Origin: an uncultured Lachnospira sp.
GTDB taxonomy: Bacteria; Bacillota; Clostridia; Lachnospirales; Lachnospiraceae
Direction of reading: 5' to 3'
Assembly (NCBI GenBank): GCA_944381165.1
Contig: CALWKC010000009.1
Coordinates: 1-64,000, forward strand
Length of the DNA stretch: 64,000 nucleotides
Made by a program: the position numbers and the translations under genes
The notes under the pieces: model-generated
Databases searched by the model: none
The model's input: only the letters and a program-made list of their open reading frames with translations
Told to the model about the DNA's origin: nothing
Shown here: one piece after another, positions 34,744 through 44,753 of the stretch
Position numbering within the stretch: the first letter of the stretch is position 1
How the letters are laid out: the number at the start of each line of letters is the position of its first letter

Positions 34744-35949
34744 TTATTCAGCCTTATTCAGAAGCCAGCCTGCCAGTTCAGACAGCTCAGCCTCATTCTT
34801 TTCATTAACGGTGGTTTTGATTGTCACCTTATTCTCATATACAGTGACATTTTTCAGCGCAGCGAGCGCATCGCTCATAAGCTTTCCTGCAACCGGTCCC
34901 CACGAGCCGTTTTCAATTACAGCCGCCTTTCTGTTCTGGAAATTTTTCATTTTAAGATGATATAAGAAATCTTCCATACAAGGCATAAGACCTCCGTCAT
35001 ATGTCACGCCCGCAAGAACAAGCTTGTCATATTCAAAGCTTTTTGCCACAACCTGAGACATATCCGCTCTCGAAAGGTCAAACACCTCAACCGGCTGGGC
35101 TGTTCCCGCCCTCAAATCCTCCGCGAGCTTTCCGGCTGCCTTTGCCGTATTTCCGTGAAGGGATGCATACGCTATTACCACGCCCTCCTGCTCCGGCTGA
35201 TATGAAGACCATTTCATATATTTATCAATGTAAAAATCAAGCTCCCCCTCAAGCACCGGTCCGTGCAGCGGAGCGATTTTACTGATTTCAAGTGCTGAAA
35301 CTTTCTTTAACAGAGCCTGAACAGAAGGTCCGTATTTTCCGACAATATTTATAAAGTATCTTCTCGCCTCGTCAGCCCACGCCTCCGGCATGCCTTCAAG
35401 CTCTTTTACAGACAGCTTGTCGCCCAAAGCTCCGAATGTGCCGAAGCCGTCAGCCGAAAATAAAACCTTTTCTGAAAGTTCATATTCAACCATAACCTCA
35501 GGCCAGTGCACCATTGGAGCCATCATAAACTTAACCGTGTGCTCTCCAAGCTCAAGCGTATCATTTTCCGCAACAACAAGTCTTTTCTCCTGAGGAATCT
35601 CTGTATTAACAAACTGCGGCAGCATAGCGAATGCCTTAGCGTTTGCAACTATAACCGTATCAGGATATTTCATCAGAAATCTTTCAATATTTGCCGAATG
35701 GTCAGGCTCAAGATGCGACAGCACAAGATAATCAGGCGCCTTGCCTTCAAACGCCTCCTCGAGATTATCAAACCACGGGTCAGTAGCGCGCTCATCAACT
35801 GTGTCGAATACCGCAATCTTTCTGTCCTTAATAACGTAGGAATTGTATGTTATTCCGCCAGGTACAGGATACTGACTTTCAAATAAATCCAGTGTCGTAT
35901 CGTCTGCGCCTACATAAAGAATACTGTCAGAAATTTTTTTAACTGCCAT
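34744..35949 (-). CDS. A-type flavodiiron protein (FprA family)
   Basis: The protein of about 401 residues has an N-terminal metallo-beta-lactamase-like diiron domain (HLEPDHSAN metal ligands, further His in APMVHWPEVM and APLHGPVLEG) and a C-terminal flavodoxin domain (ASLHGNTAKAAGKLAEDL). FprA-type enzymes reduce O2 to water, or NO, protecting strict anaerobes. The ATG at 35949 has GGAGG close upstream. It is next to nifJ, whose ferredoxin could supply electrons through a redox chain (inference). Confidence 0.93.
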   Translation of the reverse strand: MAVKKISDSILYVGADDTTLDLFESQYPVPGGITYNSYVIKDRKIAVFDTVDERATDPWFDNLEEAFEGKAPDYLVLSHLEPDHSANIERFLMKYPDTVIVANAKAFAMLPQFVNTEIPQEKRLVVAENDTLELGEHTVKFMMAPMVHWPEVMVEYELSEKVLFSADGFGTFGALGDKLSVKELEGMPEAWADEARRYFINIVGKYGPSVQALLKKVSALEISKIAPLHGPVLEGELDFYIDKYMKWSSYQPEQEGVVIAYASLHGNTAKAAGKLAEDLRAGTAQPVEVFDLSRADMSQVVAKSFEYDKLVLAGVTYDGGLMPCMEDFLYHLKMKNFQNRKAAVIENGSWGPVAGKLMSDALAALKNVTVYENKVTIKTTVNEKNEAELSELAGWLLNKAE

Positions 35950-36049
35950 AATAATCCTCCATAATAAAAACAATATTCAGATTGATGTAATTCTAACACA
36001 CAGTCATAATTCGTACAAGCACGAATTATTCCTCCTGACATAACATTTA

Positions 36050-37792
36050 TCAGTCGTCAGCACCCTGAAGCGCATCGTATCCGGATTCGCCCGTACGCAC
36101 CTTGACAACATCTTCGACGTCGTAAACGAAAATCTTTCCGTCGCCTATATGTCCCGTATATAATGCTTTTCTCGCCGCGTCAATAACATCCATAGTCGGT
36201 ACCTTTGAGATAACCATTTCAACCTGAATTTTAGGAAGAAGCTGCATCTCGACAGGAACGCCTCGGTAATATTCAGGCGCGCCCTTCTGCGTACCGCATC
36301 CAAGCACCTGTGTAACGGTCATACCTGTCACACCGATTTCATTCATAGCCTTCTTGAGCTTCTCAAATCTTTCCTGCTTCATAAGAATCTCAACCTTTGT
36401 AATCTTCTTTCCCTCAGGAACATTGAGAGACTTAACAACCGCAGGAACTGCCGTCTCCATTTTTTCTGAGCCGATAACCTCATAATCTGAAGCGTCTGAC
36501 GTGAGTTCTGACGTAGATATTTCAAATCCGGCATAAGCGCTTGCAAGACCATGTTCAGCAATATCAAGGCCGGATATTTCAACCTCGGCAGGAACTCTTA
36601 AGCCTACTGTATGCTTTAGAATTGTAAAAGTGATAATCATTGTCACGCCTACCCATGCAAGGACACAGACAATTCCGAGTGCCTGAATTCCAAGCTGCGT
36701 AAATCCGCCGCCGTAGAAAAGCCCCTTTCCTACGCCGTTCTGGCCTGTGGAAAAAAGACCTACGCACAGTGTGCCGAGAAGTCCGTTCACGCCATGAACG
36801 CCGATAGCACCAACAGGGTCATCTATCTTGAGCACCTTATCAATAAACTCAATGCCTACGACAACAGCAATTCCGGCAATAACGCCTTCTATGGCTGCCC
36901 CGAACATATCAATACAGTCCGTGCCGGCAGTTACCATAACAAGACCGGCAAGTGAGCCGTTAAGAGACATTGACACATCAGGCTTTTTATATTTAATCCA
37001 TGTATACAGCATAGCTACAATAGTTGCAACAGCCGCGCAGAGATTTGTGGTTGAAAATACCGAACCTGCGAGAGCGCCCATTGTCATCTCGGCAGCTCCG
37101 CCCGCTGCGGTTGTCGTGCCCTCCATAGCAACCGTTGAGCCGCCGTTGAAACCAAACCAGCAGAACCACAGAATAAATACACCCAGAGCCGCCATCGTGA
37201 GATTGTGTCCCGGGATAGCTCTCGGCTTGCCGTTTTTGTCATACTTGCCGATACGGGGGCCGAGTATTGCAGCTCCTACAAGCGAAGCGCAACCGCCAAC
37301 CATATGTACCGCACATGAGCCGGCAAAATCATGGAAGCCCATATCAGACAGCCAGCCGCCTCCCCATATCCAGTGTCCTGAGATAGGGTAAACAACCAGA
37401 GAAATTACCGCGCTGTAAATACAGTAAGCCACGAAATTTGTTCTCTCCGCCATAGCACCCGAAACGATTGTAGCCGCGGTTGCACAGAATACGGTCTGGA
37501 AAATAAAGAACGCGTAAAACGGCACTCCGTCTGGTGTGACCGAAGAGTAATCCCCTCTTGTAAATAAATCAATTCCCCCTGCTAAGGAGCCTGTTCCGAA
37601 CATAATACCGAAACCTATAAACCAGTAAATCGGTGTTCCGATACAGAAATCCATAAGGTTTTTCATTATAATGTTACCTGCATTTTTTGCTCTTGTAAGA
37701 CCGGCCTCAAGTATTGCGAAACCAGCCTGCATAAAGAATACTAACGCAGTTGCTATAAGCACCCACGCGGTATTTACCGGTGAAAATTCCAT
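36050..37792 (-). CDS. Ammonium transporter with fused C-terminal PII domain
   Basis: The 580-residue protein joins an Amt channel of 11 helices (about residues 5-410, starting MEFSPVNTAWVLIATALVFF, with AERTNFVAY, FNGGSTVAMEG and GVHGVNGLLGTL) to a GlnB/GlnK-like domain (about 470-580: KKITKVEILMKQERFEKLKKAMNE is the first PII strand and helix; the T-loop region includes YYRGVPVEMQLLPK; IGDGKIFVYDVEDVVKVRTGE is the C-terminal PII signature). Fusing channel and gate lets the cell block uptake when nitrogen is plentiful. The T-loop does not contain an obvious uridylylated Tyr at the usual spot. The start at 37792 has GGAGG seven or eight bases upstream. Confidence 0.93.
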   Translation of the reverse strand: MEFSPVNTAWVLIATALVFFMQAGFAILEAGLTRAKNAGNIIMKNLMDFCIGTPIYWFIGFGIMFGTGSLAGGIDLFTRGDYSSVTPDGVPFYAFFIFQTVFCATAATIVSGAMAERTNFVAYCIYSAVISLVVYPISGHWIWGGGWLSDMGFHDFAGSCAVHMVGGCASLVGAAILGPRIGKYDKNGKPRAIPGHNLTMAALGVFILWFCWFGFNGGSTVAMEGTTTAAGGAAEMTMGALAGSVFSTTNLCAAVATIVAMLYTWIKYKKPDVSMSLNGSLAGLVMVTAGTDCIDMFGAAIEGVIAGIAVVVGIEFIDKVLKIDDPVGAIGVHGVNGLLGTLCVGLFSTGQNGVGKGLFYGGGFTQLGIQALGIVCVLAWVGVTMIITFTILKHTVGLRVPAEVEISGLDIAEHGLASAYAGFEISTSELTSDASDYEVIGSEKMETAVPAVVKSLNVPEGKKITKVEILMKQERFEKLKKAMNEIGVTGMTVTQVLGCGTQKGAPEYYRGVPVEMQLLPKIQVEMVISKVPTMDVIDAARKALYTGHIGDGKIFVYDVEDVVKVRTGESGYDALQGADD

Positions 37793-37882
37793 ATTTTTTT
37801 CCTCCCTGACTTCATATTCTTTTTTGCCTTTTGAGCGGTACCCTTTCTCTTTACAGGCATATTGAACTTCCAAGAGCACAAA

Positions 37883-37920
37883 AAAGGCGTGTAACCAAAT
37901 TCAGATGGTTACACGCCTTT
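37883..37920 (-). promoter_or_regulatory. Strong hairpin in the amt leader (attenuator candidate)
   Basis: A perfect 15-bp stem (AAAGGCGTGTAACCA 37883-37897 and TGGTTACACGCCTTT 37906-37920) is followed on the minus strand by TTTTTTGTGC, 91 bases before the amt start codon. It has the form of an intrinsic terminator inside a leader. The extended GCACAAA/TTTGTGC pairing makes it terminator-like on the plus strand too. Nothing else is in the 282-base gap except the araC promoter. Confidence 0.65.
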
Positions 37921-37995
37921 GTGCACTTTTTCGTTCAATCTAAGATTATTATACGCATATAAAAATATATTTATTGAAAAAATCGGACATTTTAA

Positions 37996-38023
37996 TTGAC
38001 ATTTTTAATTTTTTATTTATGAT
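37996..38023 (+). promoter_or_regulatory. Promoter of the AraC-family gene
   Basis: TTGACA (37996-38001), 16-base spacer, TATGAT (38018-38023), 52 bases before the ATG. Confidence 0.6.
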
Positions 38024-38074
38024 TATTTAATAATACAGTCAAAACATCACATTTCAGAAGGAAAAACAGCACAA

Positions 38075-38953
38075 ATGCATTACATTAATAACAAGCTGAT
38101 ACAGCCTTATCTTGAAGCGCTGTTTGGCAGATACGGATACCCTGAACACCTGTGTCCGGAACATATGAAAATATATGATATTAATGACTGCCCAGCTCCT
38201 GAAATAAAAATTACAGCTTCGCCATATCCTGTTCTTGTTATTTCGTACAGCCTGAGAGATAATATCCCGAATAACTTAAAATTCACATACATAGGAAGTC
38301 TGTCAAAAAGTATTACTCTGTGCCTTAATGACTTTGACTGCTGCTTTATAGCTGTGCTTGACGATAATATGACCTTCTCAGAGACGGAAGATTACAGTTC
38401 TGTTAATCCGTCAGAAAAAAATCCCCCTCACTCCGGCAGAACAGCCTGCTGTGATATTTACCCGGCTATGCTTCGTGACCGTGTTATTCAAAAAATCCCC
38501 TCAGACGACTCACAGGAGGCTCTGTTTATAAGAAAACTCTCTGCCGAAAGTTCATCAGACAGGCGGGCAGGCTGTTTTAACGATTATTTATATAAAAGCA
38601 GATGCATACTGCGATGCCCTCAAAGCATCAAAAATCTGAAAACCGTGATACTGCGCTCTAAAGGGAATATCTCTGTCTCGGAAATGGCCTCATATGCCGG
38701 ATTTTCCGAGCGCAGCGTAAACAGAAGCTTTACAAAATATTACGGCTTCGGACCGAAGGACTACTGCAAATACATAAGATTTCAATGCGCGCTTAATGAA
38801 ATATTTAAAAATCCCATGAGACAGAACTCCGAATTTATTCAAAATATCGGCTACTCCGACCAGGCGCACTTCCAGCGTGAATTTAAAAGTTTTATGGGTA
38901 TGACGCCAAAACAGTTTACCCGCCTCATAAACGAGGCAAACGCAAAAAGCTGA
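38075..38953 (+). CDS. AraC-family transcriptional regulator
   Basis: The 292-residue protein has an N-terminal domain of about 185 residues without a clear cupin pattern and a C-terminal double helix-turn-helix (about 190-290: SVSEMASYAGFSERSVNRSFTK and EFIQNIGYSDQAHFQREFKS followed by GMTPKQF). It is the only plus-strand gene between 3.6 kb and the right edge and is divergent from amt, so it may regulate amt or itself (inference). AAGGA lies about 12 bases before the ATG. Confidence 0.9.
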   Translation: MHYINNKLIQPYLEALFGRYGYPEHLCPEHMKIYDINDCPAPEIKITASPYPVLVISYSLRDNIPNNLKFTYIGSLSKSITLCLNDFDCCFIAVLDDNMTFSETEDYSSVNPSEKNPPHSGRTACCDIYPAMLRDRVIQKIPSDDSQEALFIRKLSAESSSDRRAGCFNDYLYKSRCILRCPQSIKNLKTVILRSKGNISVSEMASYAGFSERSVNRSFTKYYGFGPKDYCKYIRFQCALNEIFKNPMRQNSEFIQNIGYSDQAHFQREFKSFMGMTPKQFTRLINEANAKS

Positions 38954-38982
38954 CAGTCTGCGTTTTCTGTCAGCTTTCTGCC
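38946..38982. terminator. Bidirectional terminator between araC-type gene and hemW
   Basis: Perfect 11-bp arms AAAGCTGACAG (38946-38956) and CTGTCAGCTTT (38967-38977) between convergent genes, followed by TTTTTG on the minus strand. Confidence 0.8.
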
Positions 38983-38989
38983 GGGTCTT

Positions 38990-40162
38990 TCACAAAATAA
39001 AATCCGCCATGACGCTGTTGCTTATATCTATGCCTCTGTCCGTCAGGCGATACCCTGTCACCCTGCCGCTCTCACGGGAAATCTTCTCCTCCAGCAGCTT
39101 ATTTTTAATATTCTTTTCTATCGGCCCGCCGTATACGTCAGGCATCTCCACTCCGAAACACTCCCTGAAGCGTTCGCAGTCAACTCCGCTCATCATACGC
39201 AGACCAAGAAACATAAATTCTTCCATACAGTCCGTAAGCGTAAGTTTTTCCTCAGTCTCAGCGACACTCATTTTTCCTGCCGCGTTTATATAACGCTCAA
39301 TATCGGAAATATTTTTAATCCTCACATTCTCAAAAAGAGATGCGGCTCCAATCCCAAAGCCCAGATATTCCCTGCGCTCCCAATAGCCTGTATTGTGCCT
39401 GCACTCAAAGCCCGGCTTTGAGTAATTTGATATTTCATATCGACTGTACCCCGCCGATTTGAGAATTTCGTCTGTGGCGTAATACATTTCCCGCTCCTCG
39501 TCTTCAGAGGCAGGCGCGGGGAATTCCTCAGGATGGGCGCAAAGCGGCGTCCCCTCCTCGACAATCAGACTGTACGCAGAAATATGCTCCGGGGAAAACG
39601 ATACTACTTTCTCAAGTCCTTGAGTGTAATCGATCAAATGCTGCCCCGGAAGCGCAGACATAACATCAATATTTATATTTTCAAAGCCTGCGGCTCTTGC
39701 CAGCGCGAAGCTCTCCTCAAACTGAGCAAACGTGTGTATCCTTTTGAGCATTCTTAACAGCCCGTCATTCACGGTCTGAAGCCCTATGCTTATTCTGTTG
39801 AAACCGCATTCCCGGTAAATCTTTGCCTTTTCTTCTGTCAGAGTTCCCGGATTGCACTCTATTGAAATTTCAGGCTGACGCGAAAAATCAAAGCATTGCC
39901 TTAATTTTTCCATAATCCCGGCAATAAGCTCAGGCCTTATACAAGTCGGAGTTCCTCCGCCGAAAAAAACTGTTGTAACGACGTATTTTTCGAGTTTGTC
40001 GGACATTGACGAAGCAGTCCGCTCAATTTCGCCAAGAAGCGCGTCTATATAGCTTTTTTGCCGCTCCTGTGACGCAGGAAACGACAAAAAATCACAGTAG
40101 ACACATTTATGAACACAAAAGGGGATATGTATATATATCCCCAATTCCTTTTTATTCTTCAT
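38990..40162 (-). CDS. hemW: Radical SAM heme chaperone HemW (CPO-like)
   Basis: The 390-residue radical SAM protein has the CxxxCxxC cluster motif in [10 protein letters not shown] near the N-terminus, a GGGTPT SAM motif and the C-terminal HemN-type domain. The oxygen-independent coproporphyrinogen oxidase-like group next to lepA is usually HemW, a heme-trafficking protein rather than a true HemN. The start overlaps the lepA stop by 11 bases; lepA-hemW coupling is common in Firmicutes. Confidence 0.92.
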   Translation of the reverse strand: MKNKKELGIYIHIPFCVHKCVYCDFLSFPASQERQKSYIDALLGEIERTASSMSDKLEKYVVTTVFFGGGTPTCIRPELIAGIMEKLRQCFDFSRQPEISIECNPGTLTEEKAKIYRECGFNRISIGLQTVNDGLLRMLKRIHTFAQFEESFALARAAGFENINIDVMSALPGQHLIDYTQGLEKVVSFSPEHISAYSLIVEEGTPLCAHPEEFPAPASEDEEREMYYATDEILKSAGYSRYEISNYSKPGFECRHNTGYWERREYLGFGIGAASLFENVRIKNISDIERYINAAGKMSVAETEEKLTLTDCMEEFMFLGLRMMSGVDCERFRECFGVEMPDVYGGPIEKNIKNKLLEEKISRESGRVTGYRLTDRGIDISNSVMADFIL

Positions 40163-41957
40163 CGAGCTTCAGAACGCTCATAAACGCCTTCTGAGGAATT
40201 TCGACATTTCCTATCTGGCGCATGCGCTTCTTTCCCTCCTTCTGCTTTTCAAGCAGCTTTTTCTTTCGGGAAATATCTCCGCCGTAACACTTTGCAAGCA
40301 CATCCTTGCGAAGCGCCTTTACAGTCTCTCTTGCGATAACTCTGCTTCCTATTGCAGCCTGTATCGGAATTTCAAAGAGCTGTCTCGGTATCTCTGCCTT
40401 CAGCTTCTCACACATTTTGCGACCGCGCTCCTCCGCGCTTCCCGCAAACACAATAAACGAAAGTGCGTCAACCTCCTCTTTGTTGATGAGAATATCGAGC
40501 TTGCAAAGATTAGATTTCTCATAGCCCTTCATCTCGTAGTCAAATGAAGCATAGCCTCGTGAACGTGATTTAAGAGCGTCAAAGAAATCATAAATAATTT
40601 CATTTAACGGCAGGTCATATTTAAGCAGCGCTCTCGTCTGCTCAATGTATTCCATTCCGTTGTATACTCCGCGTCTCTCCTGGCAGAGTTTCATTATAGA
40701 GCCTACATACTCGGTTGTCACCATTATCTCGGCGCTCACCATAGGCTCTTCCATATACGCTATCTCGGATGGGTCAGGCATATTTGTAGGATTAGTCAGC
40801 TCTATAACTTCTCCGTTTGTCTTGTGCACCTTATAAACAACGCCCGGGGCAGTTGTAACCAGGTCAAGGTTATACTCTCTCTCCAGTCTTTCCTGGATAA
40901 CCTCAAGATGCAGAAGCCCAAGAAAACCGCATCGAAAACCGAAACCGAGAGCTACCGAGGTCTCTGGCTCAAACTGAAGCGATGCATCGTTTAACTGGAG
41001 CTTTTCAAGCGCCTCTCTCAAATCCTGGTACTTAGCGCCGTCCGCAGGATAGAGCCCGCAGTAAACCATAGGATTTACCTTTTTATAGCCCGGAAGAGGC
41101 TTGTCGCACGGGCGCTGATTGTCGGTAATAGTATCTCCGACACGGGTATCCGCAACATTTTTTATGCTCGCCGTTATATATCCCACCATTCCCGCCGAGA
41201 GCTCGTCACACGGTATAAACTGGCCGGCTCCGAAATATCCTACCTCTACAACCTCCTCTACGGCGCCTGTCGCCATCATTCTTATTTTTGTGCCCTTCCT
41301 TACCGTGCCTTCTTTTATGCGGCAGAAAACTATAACGCCCTTATACGCGTCATAGAGCGAATCAAAAATAAGCGCTGCCAGCGGCGCCTCAGGGTCTCCC
41401 TTAGGAGCAGGTATTTTTGCAACAATCTGCTCCAGCACTTCATCTATATTAATTCCGTTTTTGGCAGAAATCTGCGGCGCGTCCTGCGCCTCAATGCCGA
41501 TTACATCCTCAATCTCGTCAATAACACGCTGCGGCTCGGCACTCGGCAAATCTATCTTATTGATAACAGGAAAAACATCCAGGTCATGGTCCAGCGCCAG
41601 ATATACGTTGGCAAGCGTCTGCGCCTCGATACCCTGTGCCGCATCCACCACAAGAATGGCGCCGTCGCAGGCTGCGAGAGCCCTTGAAACCTCATAGTTA
41701 AAATCGACATGTCCCGGTGTGTCAATCAGATTAAAGATATATTCCTGACCGTCCTTCGCTTTGTAGACAGTTCTGACGGTCTGCGCCTTTATTGTTATTC
41801 CGCGCTCTCTCTCCAGATCCATATTGTCGAGCACCTGTTCCTGCATCTCCCTGCTCGTCAAAAGACCTGTCTTTTCAATAATTCTGTCGGCAAGCGTAGA
41901 CTTGCCGTGATCAATATGTGCAATTATACAAAAATTTCTTATATTTTCCTGTTTCAA
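40152..41957 (-). CDS. lepA: Elongation factor 4
   Basis: LepA/EF4 is a ribosome-associated GTPase. The 601-residue protein has G1 [11 protein letters not shown]2 [13 protein letters not shown]3 DTPGHVDF, G4 NKIDLP and the C-terminal LepA-specific domain ending with basic [15 protein letters not shown]. It starts at TTG (41955-41957), which has GGAGG six bases upstream (GGAGGATAAAATTG). Followed by hemW. Confidence 0.97.
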   Translation of the reverse strand: MKQENIRNFCIIAHIDHGKSTLADRIIEKTGLLTSREMQEQVLDNMDLERERGITIKAQTVRTVYKAKDGQEYIFNLIDTPGHVDFNYEVSRALAACDGAILVVDAAQGIEAQTLANVYLALDHDLDVFPVINKIDLPSAEPQRVIDEIEDVIGIEAQDAPQISAKNGINIDEVLEQIVAKIPAPKGDPEAPLAALIFDSLYDAYKGVIVFCRIKEGTVRKGTKIRMMATGAVEEVVEVGYFGAGQFIPCDELSAGMVGYITASIKNVADTRVGDTITDNQRPCDKPLPGYKKVNPMVYCGLYPADGAKYQDLREALEKLQLNDASLQFEPETSVALGFGFRCGFLGLLHLEVIQERLEREYNLDLVTTAPGVVYKVHKTNGEVIELTNPTNMPDPSEIAYMEEPMVSAEIMVTTEYVGSIMKLCQERRGVYNGMEYIEQTRALLKYDLPLNEIIYDFFDALKSRSRGYASFDYEMKGYEKSNLCKLDILINKEEVDALSFIVFAGSAEERGRKMCEKLKAEIPRQLFEIPIQAAIGSRVIARETVKALRKDVLAKCYGGDISRKKKLLEKQKEGKKRMRQIGNVEIPQKAFMSVLKLDEE

Positions 41958-42032
41958 TTTTATCCTCCAGTCTGAAACGTCTGTAATTTTAATCGGCGGT
42001 TACGCAGCAAACATCCCGTAATTGCGCCCTCT

Positions 42033-42854
42033 CTAACCTTCGGTTTCACTTAAATAATCGACAATTCCGCCGGCTATCGCGGCTGCTGTCTCATCGAGCC
42101 TGTCCGTCACAAGCTTAATATCCTCGCTATTGGTAATAAAACCGAGCTCAAGCACCGTGCTTGCACATGAGCTGTAGGCATTCACATAATAGTTCTTCTG
42201 CGCATCCCCGATGCTTCCGTACTTTACGCCCCTGTCATTTGCTCCTGTGCCGTTTGTTATGCTCTTAATCAGCGCCTCTGACAGTTTCTGTGAATCTGCA
42301 GGTTTCTTGTTGTGTATCCACGCCTCTGCTCCCTTAGCTGACGGCTGCTCCGCTGAATTCATATGAATTGAAATCATTGCGTCAGCCTTCGCGTCATTGC
42401 AGATTTTTATGCGCTGTTCGTACGATACATCCGTGTCTGATGTCCTTGTCATCACTACATCTATACCGCTCTCCTCAAGCAGCTCCTTAACCCTCTGAGC
42501 TACTGAGAGCGTAAGATTTTTTTCCGTATAATTCTCCCGGCTGCTGCCGTAATCCTTTCCGCCATGTCCGGCATCAATACAGACCACGTACTCTCCCGAT
42601 AAAATATTGCCTTCACTGGATGCCTCCTCACCGCTTCCTGAACTCTGACCGTTTTCCGGCAGAGTGTGCTCAAGCTGCGGAAGCGTCTCTTTAGCAGTGC
42701 TGTTTCCGCCTGTTCCGGCAGCCTTTGATGAAGTTCCCGAAAAATCATTATATATCATAAATCCAAAAAGCACTATTGTAAGCAGTGTAACAGCGCCTAT
42801 AATCTTGTCCCATCTTTTAGGCACGCCGTCTTTTCTTCTTGCATTATTTCCCAT
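42033..42854 (-). CDS. N-acetylmuramoyl-L-alanine amidase (Amidase_3), membrane-anchored
   Basis: The 273-residue protein has one N-terminal membrane helix (about residues 20-37), a Ser/Gly/Glu-rich linker and a zinc amidase domain from about residue 87: DAGHGGKDYGS (zinc His), HMNSAEQPS (zinc His) and TVLELGFITN (catalytic Glu). It cleaves the amide between muramic acid and stem peptide. GGAGG precedes the ATG. Position after sigE suggests a sporulation or germination amidase such as CwlD, but the domain does not prove this. Confidence 0.9.
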   Translation of the reverse strand: MGNNARRKDGVPKRWDKIIGAVTLLTIVLFGFMIYNDFSGTSSKAAGTGGNSTAKETLPQLEHTLPENGQSSGSGEEASSEGNILSGEYVVCIDAGHGGKDYGSSRENYTEKNLTLSVAQRVKELLEESGIDVVMTRTSDTDVSYEQRIKICNDAKADAMISIHMNSAEQPSAKGAEAWIHNKKPADSQKLSEALIKSITNGTGANDRGVKYGSIGDAQKNYYVNAYSSCASTVLELGFITNSEDIKLVTDRLDETAAAIAGGIVDYLSETEG

Positions 42855-42982
42855 AAATCCGCCTCCGCGCCGCGCCGTATTCAGATACGCAGCAATATAA
42901 CTCCAATTTCAGAGCATACATTTTTATTTTCTATAAGTCCGGTACAAATGTCAAGCAAATTTTTGTCACGCAATATTACAAC

Positions 42983-43014
42983 GCCGGACGCAGATTAAAA
43001 TCCCTGCGCCCGGC
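42983..43014 (-). terminator. GC-rich hairpin after sigE
   Basis: Minus-strand arms GCCGGGCGCAG and CTGCGTCCGGC (one wobble) lie 22 bases past the sigE stop. The following GTTGTAATATT is a weak U-tract, so termination may be partial. Confidence 0.5.
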
Positions 43015-43035
43015 GCCTTGCCGCATAAGTAATGT

Positions 43036-43776
43036 TTATGAATTCTTAACCATTTCTTTCTTGAGTCTTTTTATAATCTTCTTTTCAAGCCTTGAGATAT
43101 ACGACTGCGATATTCCGAGCATATCGGCTACCTCTTTCTGCGTCTTTTCCGCGCCGTCGCTGGAGCTTAAGCCGTACCTCAAATCGACTATTGTGCGCTC
43201 CCTCTCCGAAAGCTTTCCTATCGCCTTATTTAATATCTTTCTCTCCGCCTCATCCTCTAAATCCTTGTATATAATGTCCTCGTCTGTTCCAAGAATATCA
43301 GACAGCAGAAGCTCATTTCCGTCCCAGTCTACATTGAGCGGCTCATCTATCGAAACCTCTGCCTTTGTTTTATTATTTCTTCTGAGATACATCAATATTT
43401 CATTTTCGATGCATCTTGAGGCATATGTCGCAAGCTTAATATTTTTCTCCGGATTATATGAATTGATGGCCTTTATCAGACCAATCGTTCCGATGGAAAT
43501 TAAATCCTCCACTCCCACTCCCGTATTGTCAAACCTCTTTGCTATATATACCACAAGTCTCAGATTGTGCTCTATCAACGCCGATTTGGCATTCTTTTCA
43601 TCCTCTGTGCCGAGCTTCGCGATTGCCTCAGCCTCCGCAGATGCCGCGAGCGGCGCCGGAAGGACGTCCGAGCCGCCTATGTAGTGTACGTCTGACTGCT
43701 TTAACAGACAAAAATTCCTGAAATTCGGCACCACTTTAAACTGAAATCTATCTTCTACCGCAACCTTTAAAACCAT
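43036..43776 (-). CDS. sigE: Sporulation sigma factor SigE (pro-SigE)
   Basis: Early mother-cell sigma factor, 246 residues. It has an N-terminal pro-sequence of about 25-30 residues ending before the conserved [14 protein letters not shown], then sigma region 2 ([26 protein letters not shown]) and region 4 ([38 protein letters not shown]). SpoIIGA, encoded immediately upstream, should remove the pro-sequence. GGAGG lies five bases before the ATG. Confidence 0.95.
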   Translation of the reverse strand: MVLKVAVEDRFQFKVVPNFRNFCLLKQSDVHYIGGSDVLPAPLAASAEAEAIAKLGTEDEKNAKSALIEHNLRLVVYIAKRFDNTGVGVEDLISIGTIGLIKAINSYNPEKNIKLATYASRCIENEILMYLRRNNKTKAEVSIDEPLNVDWDGNELLLSDILGTDEDIIYKDLEDEAERKILNKAIGKLSERERTIVDLRYGLSSSDGAEKTQKEVADMLGISQSYISRLEKKIIKRLKKEMVKNS

Positions 43777-43839
43777 AACAACCTCCGCATTTTTCTTAAT
43801 CTCTCATTTTGAATTTTCCTTTTAAATTAAACCTTACGT

Positions 43840-44727
43840 TTAACTTTCCGATTTTTCTCTCTCATTTTTAACTTTTCCGCCCGCAATAACCGCGCTGTTT
43901 ACAAGCACATCAAACTCGTTATCCGATGAAAGCGCGGATCTGCTTAGACCAATCAATGCATTTTCCTGTTTATAAACCTTTTTCCCTCTGTATATGTACA
44001 TAATATCTACCGTAATTACTTCCAACAGCCCATTCTCACACCCCAGTGAGCGATATGGAACCATGTGGTATTTGACTTTCGTGTTCACCTCTATGTCATT
44101 TAATATTATATCAATAATGCCGCCGTTCTCTCCCTGAGACAAAGCCTGCGCGTACACCACCGAAACCGGCTTTTTAAAAAGCGGGTCGGTAAGCACATTC
44201 CCCGTATCTATATATCCTTTAAGACGCACAGACCTGCCAAGCAGAGTTAATTCGACAGTGCACTGATGTTCGCCGTATATTCCAAGCCGCCTTATCTGCA
44301 TATAAATCAGAGCCAGAAGCCCCAGTGAAACCGCCGTAAAAAAAAGCAGTTTTTTGTCTGCAAGCAAAACCTCGCGTATCCAATATCCCGCATATGTATA
44401 GTAGTAAACCATATATATGCCGCCGGCCAGCCCGAAGGTGACTGCGTAGAGCACGGCAACACCTTTTATAATATCTTTAATATCACTCTTTCCGGCACAT
44501 ATTCTAATCATTAAAGTACTGATTAAAACATATGTACATATATGAACAATTCCTTTGATGCCTTTCGGCGCAATTACAGCCAGCACGGACCAGAGTGCTC
44601 CCAAAGTGGCAGATAGTAATATCCGTAAAAATGTAGCAGAAAATTTACAGATTTTTTTCGTACAGTAAAGCACAACTAAGTCCATAACCAGATTTATGCC
44701 GAAAAATACATCCAGATATATAACAAT
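43840..44727 (-). CDS. spoIIGA: Sigma-E processing peptidase SpoIIGA, apparent ATT start codon
   Basis: About 295 residues: five or six N-terminal membrane helices (to about 150) and an aspartic protease domain with the catalytic GYIDTGN motif, which processes pro-SigE. Homologues begin MKIYLDV; here the codons are ATT GTT ATA TAT CTG GAT GTA, so the family start aligns to ATT at 44725-44727. A full anti-16S match AGGAGGTGA (44735-44743) lies seven bases upstream. No ATG, GTG or TTG is available in frame at that distance; the in-frame TTG at 44746-44748 precedes the Shine-Dalgarno sequence and sits at the expected transcription start. Next gene downstream is sigE. Confidence 0.88.
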   Translation of the reverse strand: MVIYLDVFFGINLVMDLVVLYCTKKICKFSATFLRILLSATLGALWSVLAVIAPKGIKGIVHICTYVLISTLMIRICAGKSDIKDIIKGVAVLYAVTFGLAGGIYMVYYYTYAGYWIREVLLADKKLLFFTAVSLGLLALIYMQIRRLGIYGEHQCTVELTLLGRSVRLKGYIDTGNVLTDPLFKKPVSVVYAQALSQGENGGIIDIILNDIEVNTKVKYHMVPYRSLGCENGLLEVITVDIMYIYRGKKVYKQENALIGLSRSALSSDNEFDVLVNSAVIAGGKVKNEREKSES

Positions 44728-44743
44728 CCTTTTATCACCTCCT
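44725..44743 (-). promoter_or_regulatory. Perfect Shine-Dalgarno sequence in front of an ATT start
   Basis: AGGAGGTGA, the complete complement of the 16S rRNA 3' end, with a 7-base spacer to ATT. It is stronger than any other ribosome binding site in the window, consistent with compensation for a weak start codon. Confidence 0.75.
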
Positions 44744-44753
44744 GACAAAAGCT

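Noticed and set aside
44746..44748. TTG as the spoIIGA start codon
   Set aside because: It lies upstream of the only Shine-Dalgarno sequence and at the predicted transcription start, and would add residues absent from the family.
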